This document shows positions 16,173 through 25,101 of a stretch of DNA of 36,189 bases, one piece after another (the first letter of the stretch is position 1; each line of letters opens with the position of its first letter). Below the pieces are notes generated by a model that ran no database searches, had not been told where the DNA came from, and saw only the letters and a list, made by a program, of their open reading frames with translations. The stretch lies in NCBI GenBank assembly GCA_964483145.1, contig CAZAAK010000014.1, forward strand, positions 1 to 36,189, written 5' to 3'. The stretch is from Colimorpha sp964483145 (GTDB taxonomy: Bacteria > Bacteroidota > Bacteroidia > Bacteroidales > P3). Position numbers and translations under genes: made by a program.

Positions 16173-16802
16173 TTAGTCGCTTTCGGGCGTTTTTGTCTCG
16201 GCCTCCAGCACGTTGGTTCTCAAGTCCATGCCACCCGTAACTTTAAAGATGCGTCGCACCTCTTCTAGGTCCTCCTGTGGTATGTTCCTCAGCGCTCCTG
16301 GGCCACTGCCATGATAGTTAGCTCCCAACCGAGGGGCTATGTCGGCTATGTGGTTGTGATACCATTCCCATATGGGTCCCTGTTCTGGGTGATAGTCGGG
16401 CTCCACACGGTCGGGGTGCACGCAATATCCTATCTCAAGGATGTTTTGCGCCAGACCTTTCATCAGAAACACCTGTTGACGTCCTTTGACGCTGTTGCGA
16501 AAGTAGCCCATTTTCTGCGATACGGACCTTAGCACCGACACCAACTCACCGGCCACATTCCCGCGTGGGCATCGTGTCTTGCAAGAGAGGCATTGACCGC
16601 AGTACCATATCGTGTCACTTTTTAGCAACTGCTCTATTTCCTCTTCGTTGCCCCGTTGCACGGTGTCGCAGATGCAACGAGGGTCGTAGTCGTAGAATTC
16701 CGCTGCTGGGCATATGGCAGTGCATACGCCACAGTTCATGCAAGCCTTTAAGGCATCGCCATAGCGTGCATCCTGTTTGATCATCTCTATCAATTTGCCC
16801 AT
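16173..16802 (-). CDS. HdrC-like 4Fe-4S dicluster protein, first gene of the Hdr-like operon
   Basis: A 209-residue protein with two [4Fe-4S] motifs in the N-terminal half: C21-C24-C27-C31 (CMNCGVCTAICP) and C68-C71-C74-C78 (CGQCLSCKTRCP), the pattern of HdrC. The text between them (EFYDYDPRCICDTVQRG) is also HdrC-typical. The C-terminal 120 residues have no cluster motif and are longer than in plain HdrC. It is the promoter-proximal gene of a five-gene Hdr-like operon. A TAnnTTTG box lies about 95 bp upstream of the start. Confidence 0.87.
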   Translation of the reverse strand: MGKLIEMIKQDARYGDALKACMNCGVCTAICPAAEFYDYDPRCICDTVQRGNEEEIEQLLKSDTIWYCGQCLSCKTRCPRGNVAGELVSVLRSVSQKMGYFRNSVKGRQQVFLMKGLAQNILEIGYCVHPDRVEPDYHPEQGPIWEWYHNHIADIAPRLGANYHGSGPGALRNIPQEDLEEVRRIFKVTGGMDLRTNVLEAETKTPESD

Positions 16803-16895
16803 ATAACTGCTCGTTGAAATGTCTTTCTATCTTATTGTGTATCACTATTGGAGAAAGAAATCCCACTCTTTTTCACCCACTGCTTCTGAAGTCTG

Positions 16896-16923
16896 CAAAG
16901 TTAGCACAAATATTTTTTACCAA
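16896..16923 (-). promoter_or_regulatory. Probable promoter of the Hdr-like operon
   Basis: On the minus strand 16903-16896 reads TAACTTTG, an exact TAnnTTTG -7 box. A TTG at 16923-16921 lies 17 bp upstream, slightly closer than the usual 19-21 bp. Initiation near 16890 would give a leader of about 88 nt before the first HdrC-like gene. The surrounding region is AT-rich. Confidence 0.5.
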
Positions 16924-16996
16924 TAAAAATGAGCGATAAAAAATTGTTTTTTTAACATTTTATGGTGCTCATCTGCCTCGTTTTTTTGGAGGGGTA

Positions 16997-17014
16997 GACG
17001 AGCTAATGCTCGTC
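16997..17014. other. Perfect hairpin spanning the stop codon of the 74-residue membrane protein
   Basis: A 7-bp perfect inverted repeat (GACGAGC / GCTCGTC) with a four-base loop surrounds the TAG stop of the gene at 17003. No T tract follows directly on the minus strand, so it is not a standard intrinsic terminator. It may stabilise the 3' end of the mRNA, or be fortuitous. Confidence 0.4.
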
Positions 17015-17227
17015 CTGTTCTTTCTCACCATTGCCCCCTCTGTGTTCTAGCCAATGGGCAATTTTGCGTACTAGTGTCATGATGGCGGCAACAATCAATA
17101 TACCAATGGTAATTGCCCATGGGTCGGCATTCTCAGCACCTTTGAACCTCATGCCAAAGGTGGAGATAAGATAGCATGCAACAACACATCCGGAAATAAC
17201 AATGGCGTAGGCGACAAGTTTTTTCAT
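17003..17227 (-). CDS. Small two-helix membrane protein
   Basis: A 74-residue protein with two predicted membrane helices (about 4-24 and 37-54) joined by a short loop, and a charged, hydrophilic tail (HRGGNGEKEQDEH). I do not recognise a family. It begins 15 bp after the USP-like gene and is the last gene of the secretion-related group on this strand. Codon use looks normal and the layout (start, helices, polar tail) supports a real gene. The function is unknown. Confidence 0.65.
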   Translation of the reverse strand: MKKLVAYAIVISGCVVACYLISTFGMRFKGAENADPWAITIGILIVAAIMTLVRKIAHWLEHRGGNGEKEQDEH

Positions 17228-17242
17228 GGTGGATGGTGGGGA

Positions 17243-18073
17243 TTAATCGCAAAGAACGTAGATGTCGTTGCGTGGGTTGATAAATAAAACCGGCATGGTA
17301 GCACTGTTGCGGATGGTGCGTTGCTCGGCAACCCCAACCACCCACTCAATTACATCGCGCTCTCGAGTATCGGTGGTGACGCTAATCAGAAGTCCGCATC
17401 CGTTTTGCGCGGCACTGTCGCACACTAGGGTTTCGGGGAAGAGGGCATGCCCGTCCACTACCTGATCGGTATAGCGGACTTCAAGGTTGGAAAAAAAATT
17501 GTTCATAAAGCGCACATTGTTACCCCACTTGTTACGGAGGCCTTCATCGCTGTATTGGAAGTGCATCATCAGCAGTTGACTGTGGTTAAATCGGGCAAAA
17601 TAGCTGGCCCAAATTAACTTATCCTTGCTCTCTTTGCGAAAATCTACCCCAAAGGCAACGCGGTCGTAGTCTTGAGGGGTCTGTAACTTCTGCTGTACGG
17701 TCAAGTAGGCAATCTTGCATTGTCCGAAGATGTGTAGCACTGTCCGAGGGTATGTTAGGCTACCTTTTTTTGCTTTGGGGTTGACGCCCACTACAGCAAC
17801 CACCCCGTTGAGCATTGTGGGGAGGACATTCACTACCTCCTTGGTTTGACCTTTCATTATCACATGGGCAGGCTTTGTGTCCGCCAGGCCTGACTCAAGC
17901 GCTACAATCTGCTGCTTGGCCTGTGCAGTGGCAGGATTCCCGTATTTGCGGTCCTCAACATAAAGGAGTATGAGCCCTTTGTTCAACATCCTAGCAAGGT
18001 AAGCAGCATGGCTGACCACCTCTTCCTTCATGGAGAGGTCGGCAAGGTAGGCTATGACAAATTGGTCCTTCAT
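17243..18073 (-). CDS. Universal-stress-protein-like protein
   Basis: A 276-residue cytoplasmic protein resembling two fused USP-like domains. It begins with a Rossmann-type strand (QFVIAYLADLSMKEEVVSHA) and alpha/beta repeats (LILLYVED; VAVVGVNPKAKKG; CKIAYLTV). The second half starts with YDRVAFGVDFRKESKDK and ends in MPVLFINPRND. The glycine-rich ATP-binding loop of canonical UspA is not obvious, so nucleotide binding is uncertain. I chose the ATG at 18073, whose start overlaps the stop of the giant secreted protein gene (4 bp). An upstream in-frame start would lie inside that gene. It is a distant relative of the better-preserved USP at 31820. No signal peptide. Confidence 0.72.
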   Translation of the reverse strand: MKDQFVIAYLADLSMKEEVVSHAAYLARMLNKGLILLYVEDRKYGNPATAQAKQQIVALESGLADTKPAHVIMKGQTKEVVNVLPTMLNGVVAVVGVNPKAKKGSLTYPRTVLHIFGQCKIAYLTVQQKLQTPQDYDRVAFGVDFRKESKDKLIWASYFARFNHSQLLMMHFQYSDEGLRNKWGNNVRFMNNFFSNLEVRYTDQVVDGHALFPETLVCDSAAQNGCGLLISVTTDTRERDVIEWVVGVAEQRTIRNSATMPVLFINPRNDIYVLCD

Positions 18074-21000
18074 CGTATCAGTGTTATATCGCCTTTGAGC
18101 AAGTTCTTTAACCCGGCTTCGCATTTGATGCGGCAATAGTAGGTGTAAACTCCCGGTTGACACCAAGAACCATTGTAGCGACCGTCCCAACTGTCGTTGA
18201 TATCATTCGTTTCAAATACTTTTTCGCCCCAACGGGAATAAATTGAGAGATGAAAATCCAACACCCAACGACCTTGGAAAGTTAGGCGGTCGTTGATACC
18301 ATCATCGTTTGGCGAAAAAGCATTGGGAATGAATATATTGGGCTCGCCGCATGTAATTTCCGTGCAGTGGATAGACAGGTTGCCACGCCAAATGCAGCCT
18401 AGGCTGTCGACCACGGTACACCCGTATGTGCTCACGGAATCCTCCGGTGTGGCGATGGGGTTGGGTGAGTGCGGATTGGAAAGAGTGGAGGATGGGTCCC
18501 AGCTGTAGATTGCCCCTGGCAACGGGCTCACGTGCAACCCCACACTTTGGCCGAGAAAGATTTCATAGTTGTCGGCCCACACGTTCATGTGCTCCAACAA
18601 GGTGTCGCGGGTGAGGGTGACTGAGTCGGAGTAGGGGCAGCCCGCTGTGTCGGTAAAATGTAGCACATAGGTGCCGACACACAGGTTCTCGGCAAGACTG
18701 TCGGTGACGCTTCCGTCAGGGTAGCCGTAGCTGAGCCGTATCCAACCGGTACAGTCATCGCTACAGAGAACATCACCGACCTCGATGCTGTGCTCAATCT
18801 TGGGAGGGTCTGTGAGCATAAATGAAACTGTTGATGTACAGCCACTGTGGATGACTGTTAGCAGGTGCTGTCGACCGTCGGCGCCAAGGTCCGTCAGCAA
18901 GGTGTCGCCAACGACACCGTCCCAGAGGATCTGCACGCTGTCGGCAATGGCGGATGGGATGCGCACCAAAACACTACCATCATCACCACCGGGGCAGGTG
19001 GGATTCTTTAAAACAAGGGTGTCGTAGGTTTGTGAGTAGCGCACCTCAAAAGTGTCGGTTTGGATACATCCACCGTCGTGGGTGGTCATCCGAACCACGT
19101 AGAGTCCCACTCGGTTGACTAGAGGGTTGGCTACCGTTGGATCCGAAACACCCTCACTCAGCCATTGGTAGGAGCAACCTAGCATGGGTTTGTGCCCTAT
19201 CTGCAGAGTCTCGCCATCGCAGGCCGAGAGGATATAGTGCTTGCCTTCATCGGGGTTGAGTACGGCAACATCGGCAAAGGTGGTATCGGCCGTTTTGCAA
19301 CCTCCGTCCATTAGAGCGATAAGGCGCACGCGATAGGTGCCTGCCGAGTCGAAGGTGTGTGTGGGGTTGGCAAGTGTGGAACTGTCGCCATCACCGAACT
19401 GCCATCGGTACTGCGTTCCTCGACCGGTGTTGTGGAAGGTTACCGTGTAGGGTGCGCAACCTACTGGAGGGGGCATGAACTCCGCCACAGGATAGTCGGT
19501 GTGAACAGTAAATCGGAAGACAGCATTGTTGCAGTTGCTCTCGCAGCCGTTGTTCCGAGACCACACATCAGGGGTGGTGGGGAAACCGTTGGTTCCGCCA
19601 CAACTAGCACAGACACTTTGGTAGAGTGTCGACCGTCTGTCGAGTCGCGAAGTACCGCCGTCCACATGGTCGCTTCCTCCATAGCCAGTGTTGGCATGGT
19701 CCTCCCCAAAGAAAGTGGCATAGTCCAAGCGCGATGCTGTTGCATCGATGGCCATGATGTAAAAGTCCTGCCCATCAGTGGTGTTTTGGTAGGCATCGGT
19801 GGTCACTTCCATGTTGTGGCAACTCCCCTGCGGGAAACCGTTGACGCAGTATCCCACAAAGTCTCGCCCCCAACCCACTGCATACACACGGTTGCAGATG
19901 TCCGCAGCAAAGGCGGTAGGGGAGAGGTTGGGACGCCCAGAACTGGTGCCGAAAACAGTGGACCAGACGCGCCCCGACAAATCGGGCAACAGGCGTGCCA
20001 ATAGGTTGCCTGCTCCGGGAGTGCTGTAGCCGGCGTTGTATATCATTGTGCTACCGGGGGCCTTGGTTTGGCCGAAGAGGAACACTTCGTCATGTTTGCC
20101 GGTACGCACAAAATAAACTTGGTCATAGGCGGTGGAACCGTAGTAGGTACTGGCAATCAGCCGGTCGCCATGATAGGAAATCTTACTGACAAATCCATCG
20201 GCAGTGCCTCCGCCATAGCTCCGCTGATAGGCACCCAGTGTGGTGGGTAGATTGGTCGAGTTGGTGCCACCGCAGACGATGACGTTGTAGCTCGAGTCTA
20301 CATCAATGGAGTATACCGCATCGTCCCCATCACCTCCCAAATAGGTGCACCATATCATATTGCGTAAGTTGTAGTCTAGCTTGAATACCACACCGTTTTG
20401 TTTGGCCGGTGGGTATATGTCAACGCTCCCTTCCGTAACGGGGAAGTCCATCGAAAAGGTGGTGGAACCGATATAGACATTGTTTAAATCGTCGGTGATA
20501 ATTTCTCCGCGGGCACCGTCGCCATAATTGAAGTAAAGCGAATCGTTGCCGCACATGTAGGTGCTGTAGCTACTGTTGAAGCTGTTGCGGTAATTCAAAC
20601 CATCGTTGGCATGGCCTCCCACATAAGTCGAGGCCTGCAACTGGCTGCCATCGCTTGCAAAACGCGAAACGAATATATCCGAGCCATTTGGGTAGATAAT
20701 GCTACTGCTGGTCCCTTCGTACTGCAGATAACTGCCGCCTTTGAAGGTGCGCTGGAAGGCATCGGCAGTGGTGGGGAAATCCTGCGACCCAGTGGTGCCG
20801 AAAATCACCAATTCGTTGAAGGAGTTTGTGAACATGCTGTGGGGCATGTCGGCATATGTTCCTCCCAAATAGGTGGCAAAAAGGCGTTGCGATCCTGTAG
20901 AATCAAACTTGAAGATTCCTATGTCGCAACTCCCGCTATAGGTTAGGTCGTAGGTTCCTATGCTTGTAGGGTAGCCCGTTCCAAAGACAAGGCCTGCCGT

Positions 21001-21888
21001 GTAGGTGTTCTTTTCGTAATCGTAGGCTGCTGTAGCGCCCCAATTGTCCGCTGTGGCACCTGTGTAGGTGGAAAAGTGAAGCACGGGGTCTATTACAAGT
21101 GTGCGCATAGCGTCGTAAACTCCTACTACAAATGTTAATCGGTTCCCAACCAGGCGGTAGCGCACATCTATCTCACATCGGCCTGTGTCGCACTCTTGGT
21201 AGGCATAAGGGCTAGTTTCGACAATCTCGCCTATCGAGGTTCTAACAATTAGGTTGCCGCAGGAGAGGTAGAGCTTCTCTGCCCCTTCGTACTCCATTAC
21301 TATGTCGGTCGGGTCGGCACCTGCACTTATGTAGAAGTTGGTTTTTAATGCGCTTTGGGCAACCCGTACATCCATGTCAATCCCTGGGTAAATCCCTTTG
21401 TAGAGGAGTGTCTTGTGGTGCGGTACCCGGCTCTTCCAATGCTTGGGATTGCTACCTAGGTAGTAGTTGTCGTAACCTTCGTTGGTGGCAACATCCTCTC
21501 CCGACACCGCCACCTGCGGATTGCTACCTTCAAAATGCACCTTGTAGGCGCAAGCCGTCGTGGCGTGTTGGAGATGGAAGGATGTTGACCCTTTTTCAGC
21601 TTGCACGTAGCCCCCTTTAACAACGAACGTGAATCCGCCTATCTCCGCAAAGAAGGCGGCGCGCCCCATCTCGGCTTTGAAGAGGAAAGGCGCTTGCCAT
21701 TGCCCTAAATTTTGGACAAAATGGACACGATCCCCAACCGTTAGGGTATCGCGCTGGCGAGCTACAATGTTGGCTACGGGCGTCAGTATCAATAGCAGCA
21801 AAAGGGTGCCCTTCAGGACACCCTTGCTTTTTGTCGTCTGTCGGCACAAAAGCCTATTTGAGCACTTCGATAACACCGTTATGTTCAA
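18070..21888 (-). CDS. Giant type IX-secreted surface protein with SBBP-like repeats, PKD domain and type B sorting domain
   Basis: About 1270 residues. A hydrophobic signal segment (GVLKGTLLLLLILTPVANIVA) is followed by an N-terminal domain of the kind found before SBBP repeats (VHFVQNLGQWQAPFLFKAEMG). A long series of beta-propeller-like units follows, with recurring blocks such as FATYLGGTYAD, ASTYVGGHANDG and WCTYLGGDGDDA. A PKD domain (YRWQFGDGDSSTLANPTH) and further adhesin-like strands come next. The end (IFIPNAFSPNDDGINDRLTF ... WGEKVFET) is the gliding-motility-type C-terminal domain used for type B sorting by the T9SS. The start is uncertain: no ATG fits; TTG 21888, GTG 21876 or TTG 21849 are possible, and 21849 gives the best signal peptide. 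It overlaps or abuts the previous gene. Confidence 0.88.
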   Translation of the reverse strand: MNITVLSKCSNRLLCRQTTKSKGVLKGTLLLLLILTPVANIVARQRDTLTVGDRVHFVQNLGQWQAPFLFKAEMGRAAFFAEIGGFTFVVKGGYVQAEKGSTSFHLQHATTACAYKVHFEGSNPQVAVSGEDVATNEGYDNYYLGSNPKHWKSRVPHHKTLLYKGIYPGIDMDVRVAQSALKTNFYISAGADPTDIVMEYEGAEKLYLSCGNLIVRTSIGEIVETSPYAYQECDTGRCEIDVRYRLVGNRLTFVVGVYDAMRTLVIDPVLHFSTYTGATADNWGATAAYDYEKNTYTAGLVFGTGYPTSIGTYDLTYSGSCDIGIFKFDSTGSQRLFATYLGGTYADMPHSMFTNSFNELVIFGTTGSQDFPTTADAFQRTFKGGSYLQYEGTSSSIIYPNGSDIFVSRFASDGSQLQASTYVGGHANDGLNYRNSFNSSYSTYMCGNDSLYFNYGDGARGEIITDDLNNVYIGSTTFSMDFPVTEGSVDIYPPAKQNGVVFKLDYNLRNMIWCTYLGGDGDDAVYSIDVDSSYNVIVCGGTNSTNLPTTLGAYQRSYGGGTADGFVSKISYHGDRLIASTYYGSTAYDQVYFVRTGKHDEVFLFGQTKAPGSTMIYNAGYSTPGAGNLLARLLPDLSGRVWSTVFGTSSGRPNLSPTAFAADICNRVYAVGWGRDFVGYCVNGFPQGSCHNMEVTTDAYQNTTDGQDFYIMAIDATASRLDYATFFGEDHANTGYGGSDHVDGGTSRLDRRSTLYQSVCASCGGTNGFPTTPDVWSRNNGCESNCNNAVFRFTVHTDYPVAEFMPPPVGCAPYTVTFHNTGRGTQYRWQFGDGDSSTLANPTHTFDSAGTYRVRLIALMDGGCKTADTTFADVAVLNPDEGKHYILSACDGETLQIGHKPMLGCSYQWLSEGVSDPTVANPLVNRVGLYVVRMTTHDGGCIQTDTFEVRYSQTYDTLVLKNPTCPGGDDGSVLVRIPSAIADSVQILWDGVVGDTLLTDLGADGRQHLLTVIHSGCTSTVSFMLTDPPKIEHSIEVGDVLCSDDCTGWIRLSYGYPDGSVTDSLAENLCVGTYVLHFTDTAGCPYSDSVTLTRDTLLEHMNVWADNYEIFLGQSVGLHVSPLPGAIYSWDPSSTLSNPHSPNPIATPEDSVSTYGCTVVDSLGCIWRGNLSIHCTEITCGEPNIFIPNAFSPNDDGINDRLTFQGRWVLDFHLSIYSRWGEKVFETNDINDSWDGRYNGSWCQPGVYTYYCRIKCEAGLKNLLKGDITLIR

Positions 21889-24800
21889 TATTGCCCTTAT
21901 AACCCTTGCCTACGAAACGGTAGAAGTAAGAGCCTGCGGGACTGTTCGTTTTGGCTGGGTCCCAAAAATCCTCTCCTTTGGAGATGTTCTCGGCATGGAA
22001 CACGCGCGACCCCCATTTATCGTAAATGTCCAACTGGTTAATCGGGTAGGCCAAGCCCTCTACCAAGTTTTTGATCACAAACCTGTCGTTGATGCCATCG
22101 CCATTGGGCGTCACCACATTCGGGAACTGTATCTGGTCGTTGATGAGCAAGATGGTGTTCTCAACGGTATCGCTGCAGACAATTGGACGGCCACTAGGCC
22201 CGTAGTTGTCCGTACGGGCTATTAGGCGCACGGTGTAGTTACCAGAGATGTCTTCATCCACTGGGGCTTCCCAACTGAAACTGGGGTTCTGTTCGGTGGC
22301 AGTGTGGAAGGAATAAGGATTGTCCTTATCGTACTGAATCTCCCACCGATAGATATTGGAGCCATTGTCCGGTGTGGTGTTGTTATGCAGTGCAATGCTG
22401 GGGTGCAACACCGTAGGGTAGGTGGGTTCCCAGGAGAACTGGGCTTCGGGTTGTGGAAAAACAGTGACAAGTTTCGGATAAATCAGCGAGTCCTTGCAGC
22501 CTCCCTCGCTCTCAACATAATATTTGAAGTCGTACTGACCTGCCGCATAGCTGTGGCTTGGGTTCTTGAGGGTCGAATAAGTGCCATCGCCAAAAACCCA
22601 ACGATATTTGTAGCCATTTTTGGTAGTGTTTACAATATCTATTGTCAATGGCTCGCAACCTTCAACGGGGAAGATACCGGGGTCGAAATTGGGCACTGGC
22701 TGCGGCAACACATGCACCACAACCGTATCGCGGGATACGCATTGGATGTTTTTCTCCGAATGAACCACTTCAACGATGTAGGTGTGGTCGGCAGCGGTGC
22801 CGGGAGTGGTCATGATAACTGCGGTGTGTTCGCCAAAGGGCTCCCAGGTGTAGGTGCAGTTTTCGTCGGAAAATTTGTCGGTAGCATCCAATGGGATGGT
22901 TTGGACATCGCAAATGGTGGTGTCGTTACCCAAAGAGGGTAATGGGGTCGTCACAGTGGAGATATGGGTTAGCGTATCCCATTGACAACCGAACTCATCA
23001 TAGATGGAGAGCTTGATTCGGAAGTCGCCACTAGTGTCGGGAGAAGAAATGTAGGCGGCTGTGCTGTCGTTCCTCTTTTGGTTGATGATAAGACCACGGT
23101 AGATGCCGTCGTAGAAGTCGGTGGCATAGTTGGTGTCGGGGCGCCACACCACGCTGTCGATGCCTACCTGATAGTCGCAACCACCAGCTGAACTGATGTT
23201 GCAAATGTCCATCGACCAGTTGAACACCCAGCCATTGTCAATGGCCCAATAGTCGCAAATTTCGATGTTCCACGTGCCATTGAGTGGGCATCCGACCAAC
23301 GAACTGAAGTCATCAGCGGGGATGTAGTAGCTCACCATGCCAGCATGGTCGCTAGAGTCTTTGGTGGTAACCGACTGAACGCCGGCATCTTGCCCAGCAT
23401 TACAGAAGGGGGCTACCATCACCGGCATGTCAAAATCATGGGCGTTGGCATAACCGCCTGAGGCTAGACCTGCATCGGTGGGGGTGGCAGTGTTGCATGA
23501 CTCTCCAGAGACCAGTGTGTACTGAGCATTGCGCGAGAAGCAATAGTTCCAACCTACCCCAAAGGGATTGTAAATCGAGTCGCAGTCACCGCCACCGTTC
23601 AAGTGGTCCCAACCGTCCGGCGGATCACCAGCAGGGCAGCCTGTATAGCGACCACCACCGCCCCACGTGCCGCTAGGGGGCGTGTACCCAGCAGGGGCAT
23701 CAGTCTCGTTCTTGTATTTTAAGTAGGCGATGCCCGATGTTGTGGAGACCGACTGGTCGTAGGTCGGGCAAGTAATCTCTAGGCTGTAGTCACCCATATA
23801 GGAGTGCTCGTAGTTCACACAAATCGAGCAGATGTCTTCTGCCGACTGAATCAGTCGGCCATTGGGGAACTCGTTGAAGGTAACAGGGGCCTGATAGCAA
23901 CGTACTTCGCACCGAGGTCCGTCGGGGATAAATGTTCGCACCTCGTTGGTCTTGGACACCACTTGTGCAAACTTAATTTTCTTCAGTGTCAGTGTTCCGT
24001 TTTCACCCTCATAGCCTACATTCACCTGTAGCGAGTCGTTGTTGCAAATGGTCGACAGGTCAAAGATGGTCTTGATGGGATTCTGCGCCACTCGCACCTG
24101 CACGGTCATGAAATTCTTCGATGGGCATCCCTGCTCGTCGGTCAACTGCAACACCACATCGTAGCAACCGACGGCCTTGTAGTTGTTACATACCACTGCG
24201 TTGTGGTTGATGCCTACATTGGTGTCGCCCGTGCCAAAGGTCCACAAAAACTGTGTGGTCGAGTCGCTCGCTACATAGTAGCCGTATTGCGCTCCATATT
24301 CGCCATGGCCATGGAAGCGGATGCTCTGCCCCATGCACAGTAGCGCTCCTTCCGTCCAGCCAAGGGTATCGATACGCACGATGCTGTCGAGGTTGTCTTC
24401 CCAATGCCCCCCCGTGCTGTCGTTGACCCACATTTGGGCAAATATGGTGTCAAAGGCCGTCGGCAACGGAACAAAATGCGACTGGGCCACCACGTTGCCG
24501 TCTTTGTCCAACCGCTCGTACATTGTGTCTATCACACCCGTCACCGACTCGCACGGTTTGGCACAATCCAAACCCAAAATGAACCCGAAATGGGGAACCG
24601 TATCATCGCTGTGCACTATTCCGGCACGGAACCGTATCGTAATCATGCGCGAGGTATTACTGGCGCCGATATAGAAGGTCGCGTTGTTGCTCGACTGGTA
24701 GTTGTTGTTTATCTTTGCTATCAGCGGGGAGTTGATGTCTGGGCCATCGTACAGATACAACGTGTCGTATTTACCAATGTCATAACTCATTAGGATAACC

Positions 24801-25042
24801 GACAGGAATGTCGTGGCGGAGTCCGACGAGTCACAGGTCGATTTCATGTGTAGTACATAGTCGTACCCATGGCTGTAGTTACCGGTGGGGCCGCCATCGT
24901 CGTACAGTCGCATGCCGGACCCAGGGGCATCAACGGTGTCGCCTGTGTTGTTGGCGTCCAAATTGACGTGCACCAAATCCTGCGCAAAAGCACCTAGGCA
25001 ACCGAAACATACAAGGAACGCTATTGTTAATAACTTTTTCAT
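21854..25042 (-). CDS. Giant type IX-secreted surface protein with CUB-like, P-like and PKD domains and type B sorting domain
   Basis: 1062 residues. It has a clear signal peptide (MKKLLTIAFLVCFGCLGAFA); I use this ATG rather than the one 18 bp upstream. After it comes a CUB-like domain (LYDDGGPTGNYSHGYDY ... DTLYLYDGPDINSPLI). A region resembling a proprotein-convertase P domain follows (HSYMGDYSLEITCP ... PLNGTWNIEICDYWAIDNGW), with Cys-rich loops. A PKD domain is near the last quarter (YRWVFGDGTYSTLKNPSH). The C-terminus (FPNVVTPNGDGINDRFVIKN ... WGSRVFHAENIS) is the gliding-type, type B T9SS sorting domain. Probably a surface adhesin or glycan-binding protein. It is the second gene of the group, 59 bp after the small exported protein gene. 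Confidence 0.9.
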   Translation of the reverse strand: MKKLLTIAFLVCFGCLGAFAQDLVHVNLDANNTGDTVDAPGSGMRLYDDGGPTGNYSHGYDYVLHMKSTCDSSDSATTFLSVILMSYDIGKYDTLYLYDGPDINSPLIAKINNNYQSSNNATFYIGASNTSRMITIRFRAGIVHSDDTVPHFGFILGLDCAKPCESVTGVIDTMYERLDKDGNVVAQSHFVPLPTAFDTIFAQMWVNDSTGGHWEDNLDSIVRIDTLGWTEGALLCMGQSIRFHGHGEYGAQYGYYVASDSTTQFLWTFGTGDTNVGINHNAVVCNNYKAVGCYDVVLQLTDEQGCPSKNFMTVQVRVAQNPIKTIFDLSTICNNDSLQVNVGYEGENGTLTLKKIKFAQVVSKTNEVRTFIPDGPRCEVRCYQAPVTFNEFPNGRLIQSAEDICSICVNYEHSYMGDYSLEITCPTYDQSVSTTSGIAYLKYKNETDAPAGYTPPSGTWGGGGRYTGCPAGDPPDGWDHLNGGGDCDSIYNPFGVGWNYCFSRNAQYTLVSGESCNTATPTDAGLASGGYANAHDFDMPVMVAPFCNAGQDAGVQSVTTKDSSDHAGMVSYYIPADDFSSLVGCPLNGTWNIEICDYWAIDNGWVFNWSMDICNISSAGGCDYQVGIDSVVWRPDTNYATDFYDGIYRGLIINQKRNDSTAAYISSPDTSGDFRIKLSIYDEFGCQWDTLTHISTVTTPLPSLGNDTTICDVQTIPLDATDKFSDENCTYTWEPFGEHTAVIMTTPGTAADHTYIVEVVHSEKNIQCVSRDTVVVHVLPQPVPNFDPGIFPVEGCEPLTIDIVNTTKNGYKYRWVFGDGTYSTLKNPSHSYAAGQYDFKYYVESEGGCKDSLIYPKLVTVFPQPEAQFSWEPTYPTVLHPSIALHNNTTPDNGSNIYRWEIQYDKDNPYSFHTATEQNPSFSWEAPVDEDISGNYTVRLIARTDNYGPSGRPIVCSDTVENTILLINDQIQFPNVVTPNGDGINDRFVIKNLVEGLAYPINQLDIYDKWGSRVFHAENISKGEDFWDPAKTNSPAGSYFYRFVGKGYKGNIEHNGVIEVLK

Positions 25043-25101
25043 AGGATATTTTTCATTCATTCAATGACTAATGTGCGTGTAATCCTCAAACTAGTGTGGG
25101 C

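Noticed and set aside
19357..20004. 215-codon plus-strand frame
   Set aside because: It is antisense to the giant secreted protein gene. The composition mirrors the repeats of the real gene.
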